Source of the DNA: Roseibium litorale
GTDB taxonomy: Bacteria > Pseudomonadota > Alphaproteobacteria > Rhizobiales > Stappiaceae
Assembly: GCF_014842915.1 (NCBI RefSeq)
Contig: NZ_JACYXI010000006.1
Location: forward strand, 62,001-126,000
Direction: 5' to 3'
Length of the DNA: 64,000 nt
Notes under the pieces: model-generated
What the model saw: the letters and a program-made list of their open reading frames with translations, nothing else
What the model was told of the DNA's origin: nothing
Databases searched by the model: none
Shown: positions 59,468 through 64,000 of the stretch, in pieces
Layout of the letters: each line of letters begins with the position of its first letter
Numbering within the stretch: position 1 is the stretch's first letter
Translations under genes and position numbers: made by a program

Positions 59468-59890
59468 ATGACCATGGATGCCGCACACGCCTCACACGCC
59501 CCCTGCCCGTGCGGATCGGGCGAGCCCATCGGAACTTGCTGCGGTCCCTATCTGTCCGGCGAGACAGTTGCACCGACAGCCGAGGCGCTGATGCGCTCAC
59601 GCTACAGCGCCTATGTCTGCCAGAAGATCAGCTATCTGAAGGACACGCTCTGGCCGAAATATCAGCCGGGTTTTGACGAAGCCGCAACCGCCGCTTGGGC
59701 CTCTGAAAGCCGCTGGACCGGTTTAAAGGTGCTCAGCACGTCCGGCGGCCAGACGGCAGACCGGGATGGCACGGTGCTGTTTGAAGCCAGGTATCTCTCA
59801 GGGGCAAAACTCACCACCCACCGGGAACTGAGCCGCTTCCGCAAGAAAGCCGGACGCTGGTACTACGTCGAGGCTCTGGAAGAGAAATAA
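59468..59890 (+). CDS. YchJ family protein (UPF0225)
   Basis: A 140-residue protein with an N-terminal SEC-C-like zinc motif (APCPCGSGEPIGTCCGPYL) and the YchJ core (EALMRSRYSAYV, TLWPKYQPGF, VLFEARYLSGA, SRFRKKAGRWYYVEAL). The usual second SEC-C motif at the C-terminus is absent. The ATG at 59468 or 59474 is plausible; neither has a strong ribosome site. Function is unknown. Confidence 0.9.
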   Translation: MTMDAAHASHAPCPCGSGEPIGTCCGPYLSGETVAPTAEALMRSRYSAYVCQKISYLKDTLWPKYQPGFDEAATAAWASESRWTGLKVLSTSGGQTADRDGTVLFEARYLSGAKLTTHRELSRFRKKAGRWYYVEALEEK

Positions 59891-60002
59891 CCGGTGACCG
59901 GCAACGGAAAGCCGCGCATTCACCGTGGCGCGCGCTTTCTATTGCACTGCAGCACCGCTCTGGATAGGGTGTCTAGCTCATTTTTCGGCAACGGACCTTT
60001 CC

Positions 60003-61664
60003 ATGCTCCAGCCAGCCAGCTCCATCGCAGTGCTTCGCAATCAGTTCACCTGGCAGATCCCGTCAGTCTACAACATCGCCGCCAGCGTTTCCGACCGTTG
60101 GGCGCAGGAACGGCCGCAGTCTCTCGCGATCCGCCATGTGGAAGAAGACGGCAGCCATCAGGACTGGAGCCATCTGGAGCTCTCGCGTGCCTCCAGCAGG
60201 CTGGCCAATGCGCTGACGGGCCTCGGCCTGAAGCAAGGCGACCGGGTTGCCATCCTGCTCCCCCAGGGTCCGGCAACGGCTATTACCCATCTTGCCGCCT
60301 ACAAGACTGGCGCAGTCGCCGTCCCCCTCGCTGCCCTGTTCGGCCCGGAGGCCCTGACCTACCGGCTGACCGATTCGGGTGCGAAATATCTCGTCACCGA
60401 TGCCGCAGGCCTTGAAAAAGTCGATGCGCTGCGGGACAAAATCCCCTCGCTTGAAACGATCATCAGCGTTTCCGGTTCCAGCGATCTTGCCCTCGGTTTT
60501 GACGCCTTGCTGGGGAAGGCTTCGGACCGTTTCGAGACGCTTGCGACCAGCCCGGACGATCCGGCTCTGATGATCTACACCTCGGGCACCACGGGACAGC
60601 CCAAGGGCGTGCTCCACGGGCACCGCGTTCTTCCGGGCCATCTGCCGGGCATCCAGATGTCCCAGGACTTCATGCCTCAGCCCGGTGATCTGCTTTGGAC
60701 GCCGTCCGACTGGGCCTGGGCGGGCGGTCTTCTGAACGCCCTGTTCCCGGCCCTGCATTTCGGCGTGCCGGTGATTTCCTTCGCCCCGCGCAAGTTCGAT
60801 CCGGAGCGGGCCTTCAGGCTGATGGCCGATGAGGGCGTGCGCAATGCCTTCATTCCTCCAACCGCGCTGAAGATGCTACGGGCGGTGGACAATCCCTCCT
60901 CGCGCTTTGACCTGAAGCTGCGCAGCGTCGGGTCCGCAGGCGAAATGCTCGGACGGGAAACCTATGACTGGTTCGAGGCCGAGTTCGGCTTCCCGGTCAA
61001 TGAATTCTACGGTCAGACCGAATGCAATGCCGTGCTCGGCTCCTGCCACAGCGCAGGGGTCAGCCGGTCCGGCTCCGCCGGCATGGCCGTTCCGGGCCAT
61101 GACGTGGCCATCATCGACGCGGAAGGCAATGAGCTTGCGCCCGGTTCTCTCGGTCAGATCGCCATCCGCCGCCCGGATCCTGTGATGTTCCTGCACTATT
61201 GGAACAAGCCGGACGCGACGGTCGAGAAATTCATCGGCGACTGGCTGATCACCGGCGACCAGGGCACGCAGGACGAGGACGGCTATATCCATTTCGTCGG
61301 CCGGGACGATGATGTCATCACCTCGGCAAGCTATCGCATCGGTCCCGGCGAGATCGAGGACTGCCTGCTGACCCATCCGGCCGTGGCGCTCTCGGCGGCC
61401 ATCGGCAAACCGGACAAGCTGCGCACGGAAATCGTCAAGGCCTATGTGGTGCTGAAGCCCGGCCAGACGGCAACCGCCGAGCTGGAAGCCTCCATCCGGG
61501 TCCATGTCCGCGAGCGTCTGTCAGCCCATGAATATCCGCGCGAAATCGAGTTCGTTCCGGATCTCCCCCTGACGACGACCGGCAAGGTGATCCGCCGGAT
61601 CCTGCGGGACAAGGCTGCGGCAGAAGCCGCAGACGGCAGCGCTGTCACGCCAGCTAACGCCTGA
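60003..61664 (+). CDS. Acyl-CoA synthetase (AMP-forming, acetyl/medium-chain type)
   Basis: A 553-residue ANL-superfamily enzyme that activates a carboxylic acid to its CoA thioester through an acyl-AMP. The P-loop motif is MIYTSGTTGQPKGVLHGHR. NEFYGQTECNAVLG and LITGDQGTQDEDGYIHFVGR are the adenylate-binding segments, and the catalytic lysine is in TGKVIRRIL near the C-terminus. It resembles the MACS group; acid preference cannot be told. ATG 60003 gives the family N-terminus; the frame is open to 59925. Its 3' end overlaps the convergent acyltransferase gene by 11 bases. Confidence 0.92.
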   Translation: MLQPASSIAVLRNQFTWQIPSVYNIAASVSDRWAQERPQSLAIRHVEEDGSHQDWSHLELSRASSRLANALTGLGLKQGDRVAILLPQGPATAITHLAAYKTGAVAVPLAALFGPEALTYRLTDSGAKYLVTDAAGLEKVDALRDKIPSLETIISVSGSSDLALGFDALLGKASDRFETLATSPDDPALMIYTSGTTGQPKGVLHGHRVLPGHLPGIQMSQDFMPQPGDLLWTPSDWAWAGGLLNALFPALHFGVPVISFAPRKFDPERAFRLMADEGVRNAFIPPTALKMLRAVDNPSSRFDLKLRSVGSAGEMLGRETYDWFEAEFGFPVNEFYGQTECNAVLGSCHSAGVSRSGSAGMAVPGHDVAIIDAEGNELAPGSLGQIAIRRPDPVMFLHYWNKPDATVEKFIGDWLITGDQGTQDEDGYIHFVGRDDDVITSASYRIGPGEIEDCLLTHPAVALSAAIGKPDKLRTEIVKAYVVLKPGQTATAELEASIRVHVRERLSAHEYPREIEFVPDLPLTTTGKVIRRILRDKAAAEAADGSAVTPANA

Positions 61665-62805
61665 GCAGCTTCCGGGCCACCCGGCGCAGGCCCTGCTCGG
61701 CGGCAAGGTCCAGCCTGCCAAGCCCGCACATCAGGGTGCCTGCGGGACCAACCGCGCAAAGCAGCGTGCCATAGCTCATCCGTCCGCGCCAAAGCGGCTC
61801 GATCATCTTGTGGCCGGGCACAGCCAGGGAGTCACCGCCCGTGATCGACGGGTCTGCCAGACTGCGTTCCAGGGCAAACAGCGTTGCCTGCGCTCCGGGC
61901 GAATAGCGGGCATAGGCCTCGTCATAGGCGATCTTCCAGGAAAACGCCCGCCCGCCTTCTATGAGCAGGACCAGCATCGCGATCGGCTCCCCGGCCAGGA
62001 ACACCCCATCGATCCGGACACCGCCGCGTTCAGCCCGCGAGGCAATCATTGTACGGGCAAAGCGAGCCGTTTCCGGATGGCTCAGCAGTGCGGAGCCCCG
62101 CGCGCCTTTCCATCCAGAGGCTTCAAGCTGAAGAAACTGCTCGAACACAGGAAGAGCCTCCGCTCCCGAAAGGCTGCGGAATTCAAGACGTCCCTTGTCC
62201 TCAAGCCGCCGGATCAGGCGGGCGAATTCCTTCCGGCGCCGGACCGTATAGGCACCGGCGAATTGCGCCGCGCCAAGCTCGCCCCCGTCATGGGACGCGC
62301 GAACCGCTTCATGGGCGATCCGGACACCCGGTACACCTTCCATGATACGCCCGGCTGACAGGCTGTTCAAAGGCAGATAGGGAAACGCGACCAGAGGCAA
62401 ACCGGTCAGGCGGGCAACGTGACCGGTAAAAAGACCGCAGGTTTCAGCTGGCGCCTCCGGGGCAATCAGGGGCACGCCAAGCGGGCCGTATTCCGTGGCC
62501 CAGAGCGAGGCAGCCTTGAGCACAAAGCCCAGTTCGCGGCGGCCAACGGGGGCCGCCATCAGCCAGCGGCCGGTCTGGCTGTCACGGATCACCGCAAGCC
62601 GAACGCCCTTGCGGCCCGTGTCCTCCAGAAACGGCATCAGGAAGTCCGGCCCGAAGAAGGGATTGGGGTCCAGAGACCTGTCCGCAAGCTCCCGCCAGTG
62701 ACCGAGATCACCGCCTGGAAGGCACGGATCGCAGACCCAGGTTTCGAGGACCGCAAGAGGATCCTCAAGGTGGTTCCGTGTGCCCTGCGCCTGTTCCCCG
62801 GTCAC
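61654..62805 (-). CDS. CelD/BcsL-type GNAT acyltransferase
   Basis: A 383-residue cytosolic protein of the FemAB/GNAT-like CelD group, associated with polysaccharide and capsule or cellulose loci. Landmarks are DPNPFFGPDFLMPFLED, RRRKEFARLIRRLEDKGRLE, FEQFLQLEASGWKGARGSAL and FSWKIAYDEAYARYSPGAQA. The start is a GTG at 62805 that overlaps the flippase stop, so the two are coupled. It probably transfers an acyl group to a polysaccharide precursor. Rest of the locus lies beyond the window edge. Confidence 0.9.
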   Translation of the reverse strand: MTGEQAQGTRNHLEDPLAVLETWVCDPCLPGGDLGHWRELADRSLDPNPFFGPDFLMPFLEDTGRKGVRLAVIRDSQTGRWLMAAPVGRRELGFVLKAASLWATEYGPLGVPLIAPEAPAETCGLFTGHVARLTGLPLVAFPYLPLNSLSAGRIMEGVPGVRIAHEAVRASHDGGELGAAQFAGAYTVRRRKEFARLIRRLEDKGRLEFRSLSGAEALPVFEQFLQLEASGWKGARGSALLSHPETARFARTMIASRAERGGVRIDGVFLAGEPIAMLVLLIEGGRAFSWKIAYDEAYARYSPGAQATLFALERSLADPSITGGDSLAVPGHKMIEPLWRGRMSYGTLLCAVGPAGTLMCGLGRLDLAAEQGLRRVARKLLRR

Positions 62806-64000
62806 CGGTTCCCGCTCCCGGTTGCGGGCGCGGACGTGAAAATGAAGATCGACAGGCCCAGTTTGCGCCGGGCAGCAAGGGCGAGGCTTCCTGCTTCGAC
62901 GACCACAGCCAGCGCGGTGGCAAGGGCGGCCCCGGGAAGTCCGAAAAGCGGAATGAAGACACAGTTCAGCGCCACATTGCTCATGAAGGCCGCTGCATAG
63001 ATGGCGGCACAGCTCTTTTGATGTCCCGTCATGGTCAAAAGAGCATCCGCAGGGCCAACAGATGCCCGGATGAGAACACCGATCGTCAGGATTGCGAGAA
63101 CCGGGTAGCCGTCCGCAAAATCCTTGCCGAACAGCGACAGCAGCAGAGGGGCAGCCAGGAGCAGAAGACCTCCTGCTGCCACGGACGGCCAGAATGTCCA
63201 GCGGGTCGTCCGGCGCACATAGTCTTTCAACCCGGCCATGTCCTGCGCATGAATGAAGCTCGAAAACCGGTGGGCTGACGCCGCCCGCACCGCAAAATAG
63301 ACGAAATGCACCAGCGCCAGTGTCTTGGAAGCCGCGAAATACACAGCCACATCATCAGGCGCATGCCAGAAGCTGACCATGATCACATCCGCGCTGGTCA
63401 CCAGCTGCATGAAGCCTTCGACCAGAAGCATCGGCAAGGAAACCGACAGCCAAACCGGAAGGTCACCCTGACGCGGCACCTTCGGCACCGACCGGGACAA
63501 ACGGGTATTCAGGCGCCACATCTGCCAGATCGCGACCAGCACGGTCGCGACGACGGCGCCTGCGGCTGCCGTTGCCGCCGAAGCAGGCTCTCCGGTCAGG
63601 ATTAGCGCCACGATCAGCGCCAGCATCAAGAGTGGCCGCCAGATATAGGTCGGCAGCATGGCGAGTGACGGCCAGTCATAGCTGCGGGCAATGCCATCCT
63701 GGACGCCGCCCAGCGCAAAGACCGGCAAGGCCAGAAGCACAAGCGAGGCAGGCAGGATGTAATAGCTCTGGATATAGCCATCCAGAAGCTGGATCAGCCC
63801 AATGCCGAGAAGGGCGATCGCTGTGCCGGTTGCCAGTGCAATCAGCCGGCTGGACGTCAGAAACCCGCGCAGACGGCCAAAATCCTCCGCCTTGCGATAC
63901 TCCGGAATGAACCGGTTGGGCGATGAGGAAAAGCCGGCACAGGCCGCGATCCCCAGAACGATGACCCAGGTCCAGGCCAGGGAATAGATCCCGTATTCAT
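62802..64000 (-). CDS. Polysaccharide flippase/export protein (Wzx-like), 5' truncated
   Basis: The frame is open from the right edge (64000) to the stop at 62802, about 399 codons, so the N-terminus is missing. The visible part has repeated hydrophobic helices and the segment AGFSSSPNRFIPEYRKAED, found after the second or third helix of oligosaccharide flippases of the MATE/Wzx/MVF-like superfamily. It should move lipid-linked repeat units across the inner membrane. It is coupled to the CelD-like acyltransferase. A start ATG at 63740 is internal and not the real start. Confidence 0.85.
   Translation of the reverse strand, partial: EYGIYSLAWTWVIVLGIAACAGFSSSPNRFIPEYRKAEDFGRLRGFLTSSRLIALATGTAIALLGIGLIQLLDGYIQSYYILPASLVLLALPVFALGGVQDGIARSYDWPSLAMLPTYIWRPLLMLALIVALILTGEPASAATAAAGAVVATVLVAIWQMWRLNTRLSRSVPKVPRQGDLPVWLSVSLPMLLVEGFMQLVTSADVIMVSFWHAPDDVAVYFAASKTLALVHFVYFAVRAASAHRFSSFIHAQDMAGLKDYVRRTTRWTFWPSVAAGGLLLLAAPLLLSLFGKDFADGYPVLAILTIGVLIRASVGPADALLTMTGHQKSCAAIYAAAFMSNVALNCVFIPLFGLPGAALATALAVVVEAGSLALAARRKLGLSIFIFTSAPATGSGNR

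Noticed and set aside
1-64000. CRISPR arrays, insertion sequences, prophage or integrase genes
   Set aside because: I found no spaced direct repeats, transposase-like proteins, terminal inverted repeats or integrase motifs. The tRNA-Gly gene has no visible duplicated 3' end suggesting an integrated element.

Overview
The window is about 64 kb of GC-rich, densely coded DNA from an alphaproteobacterium, most likely of the order Hyphomicrobiales (Rhizobiales) and plausibly the Stappiaceae (Labrenzia/Roseibium/Stappia type). This rests on gene order (hemC-hemD-mitofilin-hemY divergent from tsaD-gpsA; a thioredoxin/TPR-LON domain-Trm112 run) and on family content. I see no insertion sequence, prophage or CRISPR array. 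It looks like ordinary chromosome with two catabolic/transport islands.

Layout. 1-9.4 kb: haem genes and a mitofilin homologue on the minus strand; tsaD, a NUDIX hydrolase, gpsA, a YciI protein, an EVE protein, an ETFB-methyltransferase-like protein and an M20 amidohydrolase on the plus strand. 9.4-16.4 kb: an EAL-CBS-GGDEF protein, a TSUP permease, leuB, and a large secreted phytase/esterase-like protein. 16.4-17.9 kb: asd, preceded by an unannotated 41-codon leader whose peptide is packed with Thr, Met, Ile and Lys, the end products of the pathway Asd feeds. 18.2-21.5 kb: a compact pqqABCDE operon including the tiny pqqA. 21.5-30.8 kb: carbonic anhydrase, an acidic orphan protein, a queuosine-precursor transporter, rpmB, a DUF3108 protein, accA, a lipoprotein L,D-transpeptidase-like enzyme, DUF429, pdxY and ispG. 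31.0-33.7 kb: three tandem paralogous membrane proteins, all with TTG starts. 34-42 kb: bdhA with a patatin-like lipase, a second L,D-transpeptidase, a secreted pentapeptide-repeat protein, a MipA-like porin, small conserved genes, and tRNA-Gly(GCC).

42.5-52 kb is a carbohydrate island: a LacI regulator divergent from GH105 hydrolase, a 20-codon mini-ORF, an 838-residue protein of no recognised family, a sugar-binding protein, two CUT1 permeases and an ATPase. It reads as a complete capture, uptake and processing system for an unsaturated uronate-containing oligosaccharide. 52-58.4 kb is a second transport island: a GntR/FCD regulator divergent from a Pot-type ABC transporter (ATPase, Tat-exported binding protein, two permeases), then an Asp/Glu/hydantoin racemase family enzyme and a small cytochrome c. 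In both islands the binding-protein gene is followed by a long perfect hairpin before the permease genes. The last 6 kb carry an EEP-family nuclease/phosphatase, a YchJ protein, an acyl-CoA synthetase, and the start of a polysaccharide locus (a CelD-like acyltransferase and a flippase cut by the window edge).

The items most worth a second look are the Thr-rich asd leader, the 838-residue putative carbohydrate-active enzyme with its mini-ORF relay, the racemase-linked Pot-type transporter, the TTG-start membrane triplet, and a sigma54-like site with a hairpin in the 36.0-36.1 kb gap.
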